64,000 nt of DNA from Mycolicibacterium iranicum (GTDB lineage: Bacteria; Actinomycetota; Actinomycetes; Mycobacteriales; Mycobacteriaceae). The translations under genes and the position numbers were made by a program. The stretch spans positions 124,001 to 188,000 of the forward strand of contig NZ_LQPC01000030.1 of the NCBI RefSeq assembly GCF_002101705.1, in the 5' to 3' direction. Positions 19,875-29,314 of this stretch are shown in pieces; positions within the stretch are counted from its first letter, which is position 1; every line of letters starts with the position of its first letter. Under the pieces are notes generated by a model. It saw nothing but the letters and a program-made list of their open reading frames with translations, did no database searches and was not told the DNA's origin.

Positions 19875-21386
19875 GTGGCGACCGTCTCGTCGTTGCTTTC
19901 GGCCCTCACCGAGGTCGACGACCGAGGTGTGTACTGGGTGGACCCTGACACCGACGCCACGTCGTTCGTCAGCTGGCGCAACCATATTCGCGAAGGGGCT
20001 GCGCTGGCCGCCGCCCTGAGAGCCCGTCTCGATCCGGACCGCCCGCCGCACGTCGGTGTGCTGCTGGGAAACACTCCGTTCTTCGGCACGGTTCTGGTGG
20101 CGGCGGCGCTGTCGGGAATCGTGCCGGTCGGGTTGAATCCGATCCGGCGCGGCGACGCGCTGTTGCGCGACATCGCCCACGCCGATTGCCAGCTCGTGCT
20201 GGCCGATCGGGAGAACTCGCAGGACGCGATCGCCTCGATCGACGCCGAATCACCGGACTTCCGTGCCGAACTCGCGGCACAGGCAGACGTCTCCGTCGAG
20301 TTCCGGACCGCCGATCCCGACGATCTGTTCATGCTCATCTTCACCTCCGGGACGAGCGGTGACCCGAAGGCGGTGCGGTGCACCCACGAGAAGGTGGCGT
20401 TTCCGGGAGTGATGCTCGCGGAGCGGTTCGGACTTGGTCCCTCGGACACGTGCTATCTGTCGATGCCACTGTTTCATTCGAATGCGATCATGGCCGGCTG
20501 GGCGCCCGGGGTTGCCGCCGGTGCGTCAATCGCGCTGCGCCGCAAATTTTCCGCCTCACAGTTCATTCCGGACACCCGCCGCTTCGGCGCGACGTACGCC
20601 AACTACGTCGGCAAGCCGTTGTCCTACATCCTGGCTACGCCGGAACGCCCCGATGACGCCGACAACCCGTTGCGGGTGGCCTACGGAAATGAGGGCGCGC
20701 CACGAGATCTGCGTCGATTCTCGGAACGCTTCGGGGTGCAGGTCGTCGACGGATTCGGCTCCAGTGAGGGCGGGGTGTCCATCGCCAGGACGCCAGAAAC
20801 TCCGGAAGGCGCCCTCGGCCCACTGGTGGGCGGGGTGACGATTCTCGACGTCGACACCGGCGCCGAATGCCCCCCGGGTGTGATCGGCGAATTGGTCAAC
20901 ACCGAAGGGCCCGGGCAGTTCCGGGGCTACTACCGGGATCCCGAGGCCGAAGAGGATCGGATGCGTGGCGGCGTCTACCACAGCGGCGATCTGGCCTACC
21001 GGGACGAGTTCGGTTTCGCGTACTTCGCGGGCAGGCTCGGTGACTGGATGCGCGTGGACGGCGAGAACCTGGGCACCGCGCCGATCGAGCGCATCCTGAT
21101 GCGCTTCCCCGGTGTGACGGAGGCCGTGGTGTATCCGATCCCGGATCCCGCCGTCGGCGACCAGGTGATGGCCGCGCTCGTCCTGCCACCCGACACCGCC
21201 TTCGATGCGGACGCCTTCACCCAATTCCTGAGTGCGCAAGACGATCTCGGCCCGAAGCAGTGGCCGAAGTATGTTCGTACCTCCACGGAGTTGCCCCGCA
21301 CCGAGACGTTCAAGGTTCTCAAACGCCAGCTGTCGGCCGAAGCCACCGACTGCATCGACCCGGTCCACAAGATCGCCAGGCCGTGA
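19875..21386 (+). CDS. fadD17: Steroid acyl-CoA synthetase FadD17
   Basis: 503 residues, ANL adenylate-forming enzyme. Motifs: the P-loop-like LIFTSGTSGDPKAV, the A5-type GSSEGG, the GRLGDWMRVDGENLG hinge and the terminal catalytic Lys in TETFKVLKRQL. Family knowledge: FadD17 activates C26- and C24-carboxylated steroids to CoA thioesters in sterol side-chain degradation. GTG at 19875 was chosen: it lies eight bases after the fadE27 stop and gives the family length; the frame further upstream lies inside fadE27. The stop overlaps the next gene by four bases (GTGA). Confidence 0.93.
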   Translation: MATVSSLLSALTEVDDRGVYWVDPDTDATSFVSWRNHIREGAALAAALRARLDPDRPPHVGVLLGNTPFFGTVLVAAALSGIVPVGLNPIRRGDALLRDIAHADCQLVLADRENSQDAIASIDAESPDFRAELAAQADVSVEFRTADPDDLFMLIFTSGTSGDPKAVRCTHEKVAFPGVMLAERFGLGPSDTCYLSMPLFHSNAIMAGWAPGVAAGASIALRRKFSASQFIPDTRRFGATYANYVGKPLSYILATPERPDDADNPLRVAYGNEGAPRDLRRFSERFGVQVVDGFGSSEGGVSIARTPETPEGALGPLVGGVTILDVDTGAECPPGVIGELVNTEGPGQFRGYYRDPEAEEDRMRGGVYHSGDLAYRDEFGFAYFAGRLGDWMRVDGENLGTAPIERILMRFPGVTEAVVYPIPDPAVGDQVMAALVLPPDTAFDADAFTQFLSAQDDLGPKQWPKYVRTSTELPRTETFKVLKRQLSAEATDCIDPVHKIARP

Positions 21387-23050
21387 GCGACGCGCGCCGC
21401 GACGATGTCGCCAGGATGCTGCTCGACCGCGTCTGCGATGCGCACCTGGGCTTGCGCACCCGCGAGCACGAATGGACGTGGGATGAAGTCGTCGGCGAAT
21501 CGGCCGCGCGGGCCTCGCTGGCAACAGAACTGCACGACAGGCAACTGGGGCCGCTCCATATCGGCGTTCTTCTCGACAACGTCCCGGATTTCGTGTTCTG
21601 GCTCGGCGGCGCCGCGCTGGCCGCCGCGACGATCGTCGGGCTCAACCCCACCCGCGGCGCGGCGGATCTGACCGCTGACATCCGGCACGCCGACTGTCAG
21701 CTGATCGTGACGGACACCGCCGGTGCGCAACGGCTGACCGATCTCGACCATGGCGTGTCCCCAGACCGGATGCTCGTCGTGGACGACCCGGCGTATCAGA
21801 GCAGGATCGACGACCACCGCGGCAGGCCCGCAGCTGCGTCCGCAGCCGACGCGAGTTCGCTTTTCCTGCTTCTCTTCACGTCGGGAACCACGGGAACGTC
21901 GAAGGCCGTCAGGTGCAGCCAGGGCCGCCTGGCCCGGATCGCGTACGCGGCCACCGACAAGTTCGGCCACCACCGCGGAGACGTCGACTACTGCTGTATG
22001 CCGCTGTTCCACGGCAACGCGCTGATGGCGCTGTGGGCGCCTGCCCTCGCCAACGGCGCGACCATCTGTCTGACACCGAGCTTCTCGGCGTCTCGATTCC
22101 TTTCTGATGTCCGATATTTCGGCGCCACGTTCTTCACCTACGTCGGCAAGGCGCTGGCGTACCTGATGGCGACACCCGAGCGACCCGACGATTCCGACAA
22201 CACGCTCACGCGCGGGTTCGGCACCGAAGCTTCGCCGGAGGACCAGGCCGAGTTCCGCCGCCGCTTCGGCGCCGAACTCTTCGAGGGGTACGGCTCAAGC
22301 GAAGGCGGCGCCGTCGCGACACCTGATCCGGCAGCGCCGCCGACTGCCCTCGGCAGACCGGCACATGACGGCGTGTCTGTCGTCGATCCCGAGACCATGC
22401 AGCCCTGCCCCACGGCGGTTCTCGACCCTCAGGGCAGAGTCCTCAACGCCGACGAGGCGATCGGCGAGATCGTCGATCGCCGGGGCGCCAGAGATTTCGA
22501 GGGTTACTACCGCAACGACTCGGCCGACGCCGAGCGGCTGCGCAATGGCTGGTACTGGTCAGGCGATCTAGGCTATATCGACGGGGCAGGTTTCCTGTAC
22601 TTCGCCGGGCGCCGAGGCGACTGGATCCGCGTCGACGGCGAGAACATCTCAGCGCTGACGGTCGAGCGGGTGCTGCGCCGCCACGCGGCTGTCATCACAG
22701 CCGGCGTGTACGGCGTTCCCGATCCGCGATCGGGGGATCAGGTGATGGCGGCCGTCGAGGTCGCCGATCCCGACGCTTTCGACGTCAACGCGCTGGCTGA
22801 CTTCCTCACCGACCAGGAAGACCTCGGCTCCAAGGGGTTTCCGCGACTCCTGCGTGTCTCGGCGAACCTACCTGCCACCGGGTCGAACAAGGTTCTCAAA
22901 CGGGAACTTCAGGTCCAGCGCTGGCACACCGACGACGCGGTGTACCGCTGGGCGGGCCGGGGCAGGCCCGTTTACCGCCGGATGACCGACGATGACCGCG
23001 CGGCGCTGGATGCCGAGTTCGGCGCTCACGGAAGGGAACACCATGTCTGA
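21383..23050 (+). CDS. Second FadD17-like acyl-CoA synthetase
   Basis: 555 residues, adenylate-forming ligase paralogous to FadD17: LLLFTSGTTGTSKAVRCSQG, the shared stretch FTYVGKALAYLMATPERPDD (FadD17 has NYVGKPLSYILATPERPDD), YGSSEGGA, the hinge RGDWIRVDGENIS and the catalytic Lys in GSNKVLKREL. An extra 30-40 residues at the C-terminus (WHTDDAVYRWAGRGRPVYRR) are absent from FadD17. The start is GTG 21383, overlapping the fadD17 stop; the frame upstream lies within fadD17. Probably activates another steroid acid, e.g. a different chain length or ring state; this is inference from the paralogy and operon. Confidence 0.88.
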   Translation: MSDARRDDVARMLLDRVCDAHLGLRTREHEWTWDEVVGESAARASLATELHDRQLGPLHIGVLLDNVPDFVFWLGGAALAAATIVGLNPTRGAADLTADIRHADCQLIVTDTAGAQRLTDLDHGVSPDRMLVVDDPAYQSRIDDHRGRPAAASAADASSLFLLLFTSGTTGTSKAVRCSQGRLARIAYAATDKFGHHRGDVDYCCMPLFHGNALMALWAPALANGATICLTPSFSASRFLSDVRYFGATFFTYVGKALAYLMATPERPDDSDNTLTRGFGTEASPEDQAEFRRRFGAELFEGYGSSEGGAVATPDPAAPPTALGRPAHDGVSVVDPETMQPCPTAVLDPQGRVLNADEAIGEIVDRRGARDFEGYYRNDSADAERLRNGWYWSGDLGYIDGAGFLYFAGRRGDWIRVDGENISALTVERVLRRHAAVITAGVYGVPDPRSGDQVMAAVEVADPDAFDVNALADFLTDQEDLGSKGFPRLLRVSANLPATGSNKVLKRELQVQRWHTDDAVYRWAGRGRPVYRRMTDDDRAALDAEFGAHGREHHV

Positions 23051-24626
23051 CCGGGATGAGCGCTTGCGCGAAGACCATCCACTCTGGGATGAGACCACTG
23101 ATGTCCTCGTTGCGGGCTCCGGAGCAGGTGGGGTGACGGGGGCCTACACCGCGGCCCGCGAAGGACTCGATGTGATCCTGGTGGAGGCCACCGACAAGTT
23201 CGGCGGCACCACCGCGTACTCGGGCGGTGGCGGAATGTGGTTCCCGTGCAACCCCGTCCTGCAGCGGGCCGGCGCCGACGACACCATCGACGACGCGCTC
23301 GAGTATTACACCGCCGTCGTGGGAGACCGTACGCCGCGGACGCTCCAGGAAACGTACGTCCGAACCGGAGCCCGGCTGATCGAATATCTGGAATCCGACG
23401 AGCTTTTGAAGTTTTCCCTGCTGCCGTGGCCTGACTACTTCGGGAAGGCGCCCAAGGCGCGTGCCGACGGCATGCGCCATATCGCCGCCAAGCCACTGAA
23501 GGTGGCCGCCGCTCCGGAACTCCGCGAATTGGTCCGTGGCCCATTGGACGCCGACCGGCTCGGCACACCGCAGCCCGACGATTACTTCGTCGGCGGTCGT
23601 GCCCTGATCGCGCGGTTCCTCACCGCCGCGGCGCGACATCCGCACTCGTCGGCACGCCTGAACACCGTGCTGACGGAACTCGTGGTTGAAAACGGCACAG
23701 TCAGCGGCGCCGTCGTCCAATCCGACGGACAGCGCACTCGGATCCGAGCACGGCGCGGAGTTCTGCTGGCCGCTGGCGGTTTCGAGCACAACGACGAGAT
23801 GCGTGCACGCTACGGCGTGCCAGGAAGTTCCCGGGACACCATGGGCCCGTGGGGAAACAGAGGGTTGGCCCATCTGGCCGGAATCGCGGCCGGCGCCGAC
23901 ACCGACCTGATGGACCAGGCGTGGTGGTCGCCCGGTTTGACCCACCCCGACGGCACGTCGGCCTTCGCGCTGTGGTTCACCGGCGGCATCTTCGTCGACG
24001 ACCACGGCAGGCGATTCGTCAACGAATCGGCTGCCTACGATCGCATCGGCCGTGCCGTTCTGGCGGCGATGGACGAGGGCAAAGTCAGTTTGCCGTTCTG
24101 GATGATCTACGACGACAGCGACGGAGTTGTGCCTCCGGTCAAGGCGACGAACGTCTCCATGGTCGAGCCCGAGAAGTACGTCGCGGCAGGGCTCTGGCGC
24201 ACGGCGGACACGCTCGAAGAGCTCGCCGTCGAGATCGGGGTGCCGGCAGACAATCTGGTGGACACGGTGGCGCGGTTCAACGAATTCGTGCGACGAGGCG
24301 TGGACGAGGATTTCGGCCGCGGTGACGAAGCCTACGACCGGGCATTCTCCGGAGGCGCCCCGCCGTTGTACGCCATCGAGAAAGGTCCGTTCCACGCCGC
24401 CGCGTTCGGGGTTTCCGACCTCGGCACCAAAGGCGGATTGCGCACCGATACCGCAGCGCGGGTGCTCGATGCCGCGGACAATGTGATTCCGGGACTGTAC
24501 GCAGCAGGCAACACGATGGCCGCACCCAGCGGCACCGCCTACCCGGGCGGCGGCAACCCGATCGGCACCAGCATGGTTTTCAGCCACTTGGCCGTGCTGA
24601 GCATGAAGGAGCGCGAACAGACATGA
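23043..24626 (+). CDS. KstD-like FAD-dependent steroid oxidoreductase (paralogue of kstD)
   Basis: 527 residues, fumarate reductase/succinate dehydrogenase flavoprotein family and close to 3-ketosteroid delta-1-dehydrogenases. The FAD motif GSGAGGVTGAYTAAREGLDVILVEA is followed by GGTTAYSGGGGMWFP, and the C-terminus has YAAGNTMAAPSGTAYPGGGNPIGTSM, the counterpart of the KstD HTYPGPGGTIGP loop. ATG at 23043 has GGAAGGG upstream and overlaps the ligase stop by eight bases. With the adjoining Rieske oxygenase it makes a delta-1-dehydrogenase/9-alpha-hydroxylase pair inside the side-chain operon. Activity and substrate are inferred from family and neighbours. Confidence 0.88.
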   Translation: MSDRDERLREDHPLWDETTDVLVAGSGAGGVTGAYTAAREGLDVILVEATDKFGGTTAYSGGGGMWFPCNPVLQRAGADDTIDDALEYYTAVVGDRTPRTLQETYVRTGARLIEYLESDELLKFSLLPWPDYFGKAPKARADGMRHIAAKPLKVAAAPELRELVRGPLDADRLGTPQPDDYFVGGRALIARFLTAAARHPHSSARLNTVLTELVVENGTVSGAVVQSDGQRTRIRARRGVLLAAGGFEHNDEMRARYGVPGSSRDTMGPWGNRGLAHLAGIAAGADTDLMDQAWWSPGLTHPDGTSAFALWFTGGIFVDDHGRRFVNESAAYDRIGRAVLAAMDEGKVSLPFWMIYDDSDGVVPPVKATNVSMVEPEKYVAAGLWRTADTLEELAVEIGVPADNLVDTVARFNEFVRRGVDEDFGRGDEAYDRAFSGGAPPLYAIEKGPFHAAAFGVSDLGTKGGLRTDTAARVLDAADNVIPGLYAAGNTMAAPSGTAYPGGGNPIGTSMVFSHLAVLSMKEREQT

Positions 24627-25771
24627 CCGACATCCGTCTCATCGACACCGGCAAGGCCATGACGCGGTTCGCCCGCGGGTGGCACTGCCTCGGGCTGGCG
24701 GAGTCGTTCCGCGACGGTCAGCCCCACGGCATCAACGCTTTCGGCACGATGCTCGTGGTGTTCGCCGACTCCCGTGGCGACATCAAGGTCCTCGACGGCT
24801 ACTGCCGTCACATGGGTGGAAACCTGGCGCAGGGCACCGTCAAAGGCGACGAGGTGGCCTGCCCGTTCCACGATTGGCGGTGGGGTGGCGACGGACGATG
24901 CACACTCGTCCCGTATGCGAAACGGACGCCGCGGCTGGCTCGCACCCGCGCCTGGCAGACGACCGAGGTGAACGGGCAACTGCTCGTGTGGCACGACCCC
25001 GAGGGTTCTCCCGCTCCGACCGAGCTGATCCCGCCCACCATCGAGGGGTACGACGACGGCAAGTGGTCTCCGTGGCAGTGGAGTTCGATCCTCATCGAGG
25101 GTGCGCACTGCCGTGAGATCGTCGACAACAACGTCGACATGGCGCACTTCTTCTACATCCACCACGCGTACCCGACGTACTTCAAGAACGTCATCGAAGG
25201 GCACACAGCCAGCCAGTTCATGGAGTCCAAGCCGAGACCCGACTTCACCCCGAATCCCGAAAAGCTCTGGGAGGGAACGTATCTACGCTCGGAGGCAACC
25301 TATTTCGGCCCGGCGTACATGATCAACTGGCTGCACAACGACCTCGCGCCCGGATTCACCGTCGAAGTGGCGCTGATCAATTGCCATTACCCCGTCACCC
25401 ACAACTCGTTCATGCTGCAGTGGGGTGTGGCGGTGCAGGAGATGCCGGGACTGCCTGCGGACAAGGCAGGCAAGCTGGCCGCCGCAATGAATCGCTCGTT
25501 CGGCGAGGGGTTCCTCGAAGATGTCGAGATCTGGAAGAACAAGTCCCCGATCGAGAACCCGCTCCTCACCGAGGAAGACGGCCCCGTCTACCAGCACCGG
25601 CGCTGGTACGAGCAGTTCTACGTCGACGCAGCCGACGTCAGAGCAGACATGACGGACCGCTACGAGCAGGAAGTCGACACCACGCACGCGTACGACCTCT
25701 GGCAGCAGGAGGTCGAAGAGAACATGGCGGCGCGACAGAACGAGAAGACTGCAGAAATTGGTGCGACGTGA
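24623..25771 (+). CDS. KshA-like Rieske oxygenase (second 3-ketosteroid 9-alpha-hydroxylase-type enzyme)
   Basis: 382 residues. Rieske ligands CRH and CPFH (DGYCRHMGGNLAQG, CPFHDWRWGGDG) and the mononuclear iron site DMAHFFYIHH are intact. Much of the sequence is shared with the canonical KshA at 41653-42834, but the block right after the iron site differs (ASQFMESKPRPDFTPNPEKL versus ASQYLHNVGRPDVNDMGTAY), a region that could set substrate choice. Family knowledge: KshA, with the reductase KshB, hydroxylates C9 and, with KstD, opens ring B. ATG overlaps the flavoprotein stop (ATGA). Last gene of the operon; a 7-bp-stem hairpin sits on its stop codon. Confidence 0.92.
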   Translation: MTDIRLIDTGKAMTRFARGWHCLGLAESFRDGQPHGINAFGTMLVVFADSRGDIKVLDGYCRHMGGNLAQGTVKGDEVACPFHDWRWGGDGRCTLVPYAKRTPRLARTRAWQTTEVNGQLLVWHDPEGSPAPTELIPPTIEGYDDGKWSPWQWSSILIEGAHCREIVDNNVDMAHFFYIHHAYPTYFKNVIEGHTASQFMESKPRPDFTPNPEKLWEGTYLRSEATYFGPAYMINWLHNDLAPGFTVEVALINCHYPVTHNSFMLQWGVAVQEMPGLPADKAGKLAAAMNRSFGEGFLEDVEIWKNKSPIENPLLTEEDGPVYQHRRWYEQFYVDAADVRADMTDRYEQEVDTTHAYDLWQQEVEENMAARQNEKTAEIGAT

Positions 25772-25785
25772 GTACATCTACTCAC
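25768..25785. terminator. Small hairpin at the end of the KshA-like gene
   Basis: GTGAGTA (25768-25774), loop CATC, TACTCAC (25779-25785): a perfect 7-bp stem that includes the stop codon. There is no U-run. A weak terminator or mRNA end-protector for the fadE26 operon; not proven. Confidence 0.4.
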
Positions 25786-25855
25786 TGAGCAAACCGTTGA
25801 TCATGATTTACGCTTCGCTGGACATGACGAAACGTCATACGACAGGAGTTCAGCT

Positions 25856-26599
25856 ATGAAGCTCACGGTTGTCACCCGCTCTGCCGCAATCGCCACGGCG
25901 GTCGCACTCATCGCGACCGGCTGCGGCGGTTCGGATTCGGGGTCCAGCGAGACCAGTTCCTCTGAATCCGAAACCACCACGTCGACGACGGAGACCTCGG
26001 AGACCACGTCGACGAGCGCCGCGGCACCGACGACCGGGCGGATCGCGCCTCGCCAGGAGGCGCCCGCTGGTCCGGCGCCGACGATCGCCGACTACATCAA
26101 GGACAACGGCATCCAGGAATCGGCGGTCAAGCGGGGAGATCCGGGTGCTCCGATCATCGACCTACCCATCCCTGAGGGCTGGGCGGACGCCGGAGCGGAC
26201 ACTCCCGAGTGGGCGTTCGGCGCGATCGTCTACACCGGGCCCGAGGCGGCCGAGTACACGCCGAGCATCGTCGCGATCGTCTCCAAGCTGGTGGGCGACG
26301 TCGACCCGCAGGCCGTGCTGGACGCGGCGCCCGGGGAGGCGACCAACCTGCCCGGCTGGACACCGATGAGCGACGGCAAAGTCACCACGCTGGGCGAGTA
26401 TCCGGCGTTCCAGCTCGGTGGCACCTGGGTTCAGGACGGTGTCACCAAGATCGCCGCGCAGAAGACGGTGGTGATCCCGGGCAGCGACGGCTCCTGGTAT
26501 GTATTGCAGCTCAACGCCGATGGTCTGGAGAACCAGATCGACCTTGTGGGCCCGGCCACGCTGGCCATCGACGAGGAAACGGTCATCACGCCGCAGTAA
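25856..26599 (+). CDS. LpqN/LpqT-type lipoprotein
   Basis: 247 residues. A signal peptide ends in the lipobox IATGC (Cys at 22), followed by a low-complexity Ser/Thr/Glu linker of about 30 residues and a globular domain (DLPIPEGWADAG...FGAIVYTGPEAAEYTPSIVAIVSKLVGDVDPQAVL) of the mycobacterial LpqN/LpqT family. Anchored outside the cytoplasmic membrane. The family has been linked to cell-envelope lipid metabolism; the precise role here is unknown. ATG 25856 has AGGAG eight to nine bases upstream. It converges on ilvX with only 14 bases between the stops. Confidence 0.82.
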   Translation: MKLTVVTRSAAIATAVALIATGCGGSDSGSSETSSSESETTTSTTETSETTSTSAAAPTTGRIAPRQEAPAGPAPTIADYIKDNGIQESAVKRGDPGAPIIDLPIPEGWADAGADTPEWAFGAIVYTGPEAAEYTPSIVAIVSKLVGDVDPQAVLDAAPGEATNLPGWTPMSDGKVTTLGEYPAFQLGGTWVQDGVTKIAAQKTVVIPGSDGSWYVLQLNADGLENQIDLVGPATLAIDEETVITPQ

Positions 26600-26613
26600 C
26601 TCGGCCGACGCGG

Positions 26614-28170
26614 TCAGCCGGCCAGCGGCGGCACCACGGCCTCGATCAGATGCGGACCGGGCTCGGTGAAGGCGGCGGTCAGCGCCGCCGCCAGCTCCTC
26701 GGCCGTGGTGACACGACGGCCGGGCACACCCATCCCCTCGGCGATCTTGACGAAGTCGAGGGCGGGACGGCCGAGGTCCATCAATTGCAGGGCTTTCGGG
26801 CCAGGGCTCGCCGCGTTCGCCGCTTCGACGCGCTGCAACTCGATCCGCAGGATGTCGTAGACGCCGTTGCTGAAGATCACGGTCGTGACGTCGAGGTTCT
26901 CGCGCGCCTGCGTCCACAGCGCCGACACGGTGTACATCGCCGACCCGTCCGCCTGCAGGGACAGCACGGGTCGGCCGGGCGCGGCGATGGCGGCACCGAT
27001 CGCGGCGGGCATCCCGTAACCGATCGCGCCGCCGGTCAGCGTCAGCACATCGTGTGCGGGGGCACCCGCCGTCGCCGCGGCGATGCCGATCCCTGCCGTG
27101 TTCGATTCGTCGACCACGATGGCGTTCTCGGGTAGCAACGCACCGACCACCGCGGCAGCCGAAAAGGACGTCAGGTCCCCCGACTGCAACGGCGGCCGAG
27201 TAGCCGGGGCCACCGCGGCGACGCTTCCGGGCGCGAGTTCGTCGGCGACGCGCTGCAGTGCGGCCGCCGCACCGCAGTGCTTGGCGAGCACGTGCACGTC
27301 GCAGTTCTCGGGCACGAGATCGCTGGCTCGTCCCGGGTAGGCAAAGAACGACACCGGGGACGCCGCGCCCGCGAGGACGAGATGCTCGGCGCCGGCGAGC
27401 TGCTCCTCGGCGGCTTCCGCGAAATAGGCAAGCCGTTCCACGGCCGGCACGCCGGCCCCGCGCTGCAGCCGCGTCGGGAAGGTTTCGCAGAGCACCTTTG
27501 CACCGGTCGCTTCGGCGATGCGAACCGCCGCGGACAAGCCGGGAATCCGCGTCGCGTCTCCCCCGATCAACAGGACCGTCGGTGAACCGGAGGTCAACGC
27601 GGTCACGGCGTCGCGCACCGCGTCATCATCGACGACGGGCAGGTGAGAGTCCTGCGGATCAGGTTCGATGAGCTCGGCGTCGCTCCATGAGACGTCGGCG
27701 GGCAGGATCAGCGTCGACACGACGCCGGTGCGGCTGGCGGTCACCGCGTCGGTGGCATCGATCGCGATTTCTGCTGTGTCCAGCGTGCGACGCACCCACC
27801 CGGACACGGTGCGGGCGAGCGCGTCGATGTCGGATTCCAGTGGGGCGTCGTATTTCTTGTGATACGTCGCGTGGTCGCCGACGACCACGACCATCGGCAC
27901 ATGGGCCCGCCGGGCATTGTGCAGGTTGGCCAGGCCGTTACCCAGTCCTGGGCCCAGGTGCAGCAGCACTATGGCGGGTTTGTCGGCCATGCGCGCGAAA
28001 CCATCGGCCGCGCCGGTGGCCACCCCTTCGAAGAGGGTCAGCACACCTCGCATCTGCGGGACTGTGTCCAGCGCCGCGACGAAATGCATCTCCGACGTGC
28101 CGGGGTTGGCGAAGCACACGTCGACTCCGTTGCCGACGAGGGTGGTGAGAAGAGAGTGGGCGCCGTTCAC
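26614..28170 (-). CDS. ilvX: Acetolactate synthase-like ThDP-dependent enzyme (IlvX)
   Basis: 518 residues, thiamine-diphosphate enzyme with N-terminal PYR domain (FANPGTSEMHFVAALD, catalytic Glu in LFEGVATGAADGFARM), central domain and C-terminal PP domain (GGAIGYGMPAAIGAAIA, QADGSAMYTVSALW...IFSNGVYDIL). The metal-binding motif reads ADG...SN instead of the classical GDG...NN. GTG at 28170 (VNGAHSLLTTLVGNG) was chosen because the frame further upstream lies over the neighbouring gene. It sits 20 bases after the nitronate monooxygenase-like gene in the fadD19 operon. In M. tuberculosis ilvX (Rv3509c) lies in the same region; true acetolactate synthase activity is doubtful. Confidence 0.87.
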   Translation of the reverse strand: MNGAHSLLTTLVGNGVDVCFANPGTSEMHFVAALDTVPQMRGVLTLFEGVATGAADGFARMADKPAIVLLHLGPGLGNGLANLHNARRAHVPMVVVVGDHATYHKKYDAPLESDIDALARTVSGWVRRTLDTAEIAIDATDAVTASRTGVVSTLILPADVSWSDAELIEPDPQDSHLPVVDDDAVRDAVTALTSGSPTVLLIGGDATRIPGLSAAVRIAEATGAKVLCETFPTRLQRGAGVPAVERLAYFAEAAEEQLAGAEHLVLAGAASPVSFFAYPGRASDLVPENCDVHVLAKHCGAAAALQRVADELAPGSVAAVAPATRPPLQSGDLTSFSAAAVVGALLPENAIVVDESNTAGIGIAAATAGAPAHDVLTLTGGAIGYGMPAAIGAAIAAPGRPVLSLQADGSAMYTVSALWTQARENLDVTTVIFSNGVYDILRIELQRVEAANAASPGPKALQLMDLGRPALDFVKIAEGMGVPGRRVTTAEELAAALTAAFTEPGPHLIEAVVPPLAG

Positions 28171-28190
28171 ATCTGCTGTTATACGCCCGC

Positions 28191-29312
28191 TCAGTTGTCG
28201 CGAATAGCGTCCAGACGCTTCGAAGCTTCCTCGAATCCGCTCACCAACTCGGCGATGATGTCGGCTACGGGCCGGATCTCGTTCATTCGGCCGACGATCT
28301 GACCGACCGGCATCGCGACGGTGGTGGGATCCGCTGACTCGCTCATCCGCTGATGGGCCTCGCTGACGAGGATGTTCTGCAGCGGCATCGGCAGCGGCTC
28401 GGGGGCCCCTTCGGCGTCCCACGCGTCGGTCCACCGGCTCTTGAGCAGGCGCGCCGGCTTTCCGGTGTAGATGCGCCTCCGGACTGTATCCGCCGAGGTG
28501 GCCGTCAGCATGGCTTCCTGGATCACGGAGCGGCCAGACTCCAGACGCACGCCGAGGTCGTACTCGGCCGAGGTCAGGAAGGCTGAGCCCATCCAAACTC
28601 CTTGCGCGCCAAGGGCAAGTGCCGCGGCAACCTGACGCCCCGTGCCGATACCACCTGCGGCGAGCACCGGGGCTCTACCGTCGATGGCGTCCACGATCTC
28701 CGGCCACAAGACCATGGAGCCGATCTCGCCGGTGTGCCCACCGGCCTCGTGGCCCTGTGCGACGACGATGTCCACGCCGTTCTCAACATGGCGCAGAGCA
28801 TGTTTCGGCGAGCCGGCCAGCGCCGCCACCGGCACGCCCGCCTCGTGCACCTGGTCGATGACGTCCTTGGGCGGCGAACCGAGTGCGTTGGCGATCAGCT
28901 TGATCGGGTGCTTGAGCGCGACCTCGACATGGCTGCGAGCCACCGAATGCAGCCATCCCAGAACACCTTCCGAGCGTTCCTCATCCTCGGGTAGCGGCGG
29001 CACCCCGAGGTCGGCGAGCGTCTTGGCGACGAACTCGCGGTGCTCGTTCGGGATGAGCTTGTTGATGTCGACCGACGTACCTTCGGTCGGAACCTTGGCC
29101 GGCATGACGATGTCGACGCCGTAGGGCTTGCCGTCGGTGTTCGCGTCCATCCACTGCAGGACGTTCTCGAGGTCGTCGGCGTCGTTGAACCGCACGCAGC
29201 CGAGTACGCCGAGTCCACCGGCCTTGCTGACCGCTGCGGCGACCTTCTCCGACGGGGTGAAGACGAATATCGGGTACTCGATGCCGAAGCGTTCGCAGAG
29301 TTCAGTTCTCAT
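28191..29312 (-). CDS. Nitronate monooxygenase/2-nitropropane dioxygenase-like flavoprotein
   Basis: 373 residues, FMN-dependent TIM-barrel of the NMO family: N-terminal FGIEYPIFVFTPSEKVAAAVSKAGGLGVLG, the FMN segment VDIVVAQGHEAGGHTGEIGSMVL, APVLAAGGIGTGRQVAAALALGAQGVWMGSAF. Family members in the KstR regulons (for example IpdC) act as flavin-dependent reductases on steroid CoA thioesters, so an enoyl- or dienoyl-CoA reductase role is possible; this is inference. ATG at 29312 lies two bases after the fadD19 stop; upstream frame is an Arg-rich shadow. Confidence 0.85.
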   Translation of the reverse strand: MRTELCERFGIEYPIFVFTPSEKVAAAVSKAGGLGVLGCVRFNDADDLENVLQWMDANTDGKPYGVDIVMPAKVPTEGTSVDINKLIPNEHREFVAKTLADLGVPPLPEDEERSEGVLGWLHSVARSHVEVALKHPIKLIANALGSPPKDVIDQVHEAGVPVAALAGSPKHALRHVENGVDIVVAQGHEAGGHTGEIGSMVLWPEIVDAIDGRAPVLAAGGIGTGRQVAAALALGAQGVWMGSAFLTSAEYDLGVRLESGRSVIQEAMLTATSADTVRRRIYTGKPARLLKSRWTDAWDAEGAPEPLPMPLQNILVSEAHQRMSESADPTTVAMPVGQIVGRMNEIRPVADIIAELVSGFEEASKRLDAIRDN

Positions 29313-29314
29313 GA

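Noticed and set aside
22896..24587. 563-residue open frame on the minus strand opposite the KstD-like gene
   Set aside because: Composition is Arg/Gly/His-rich and no motif is recognisable; it mirrors the codon bias of the real gene on the plus strand, as happens in high-GC DNA.
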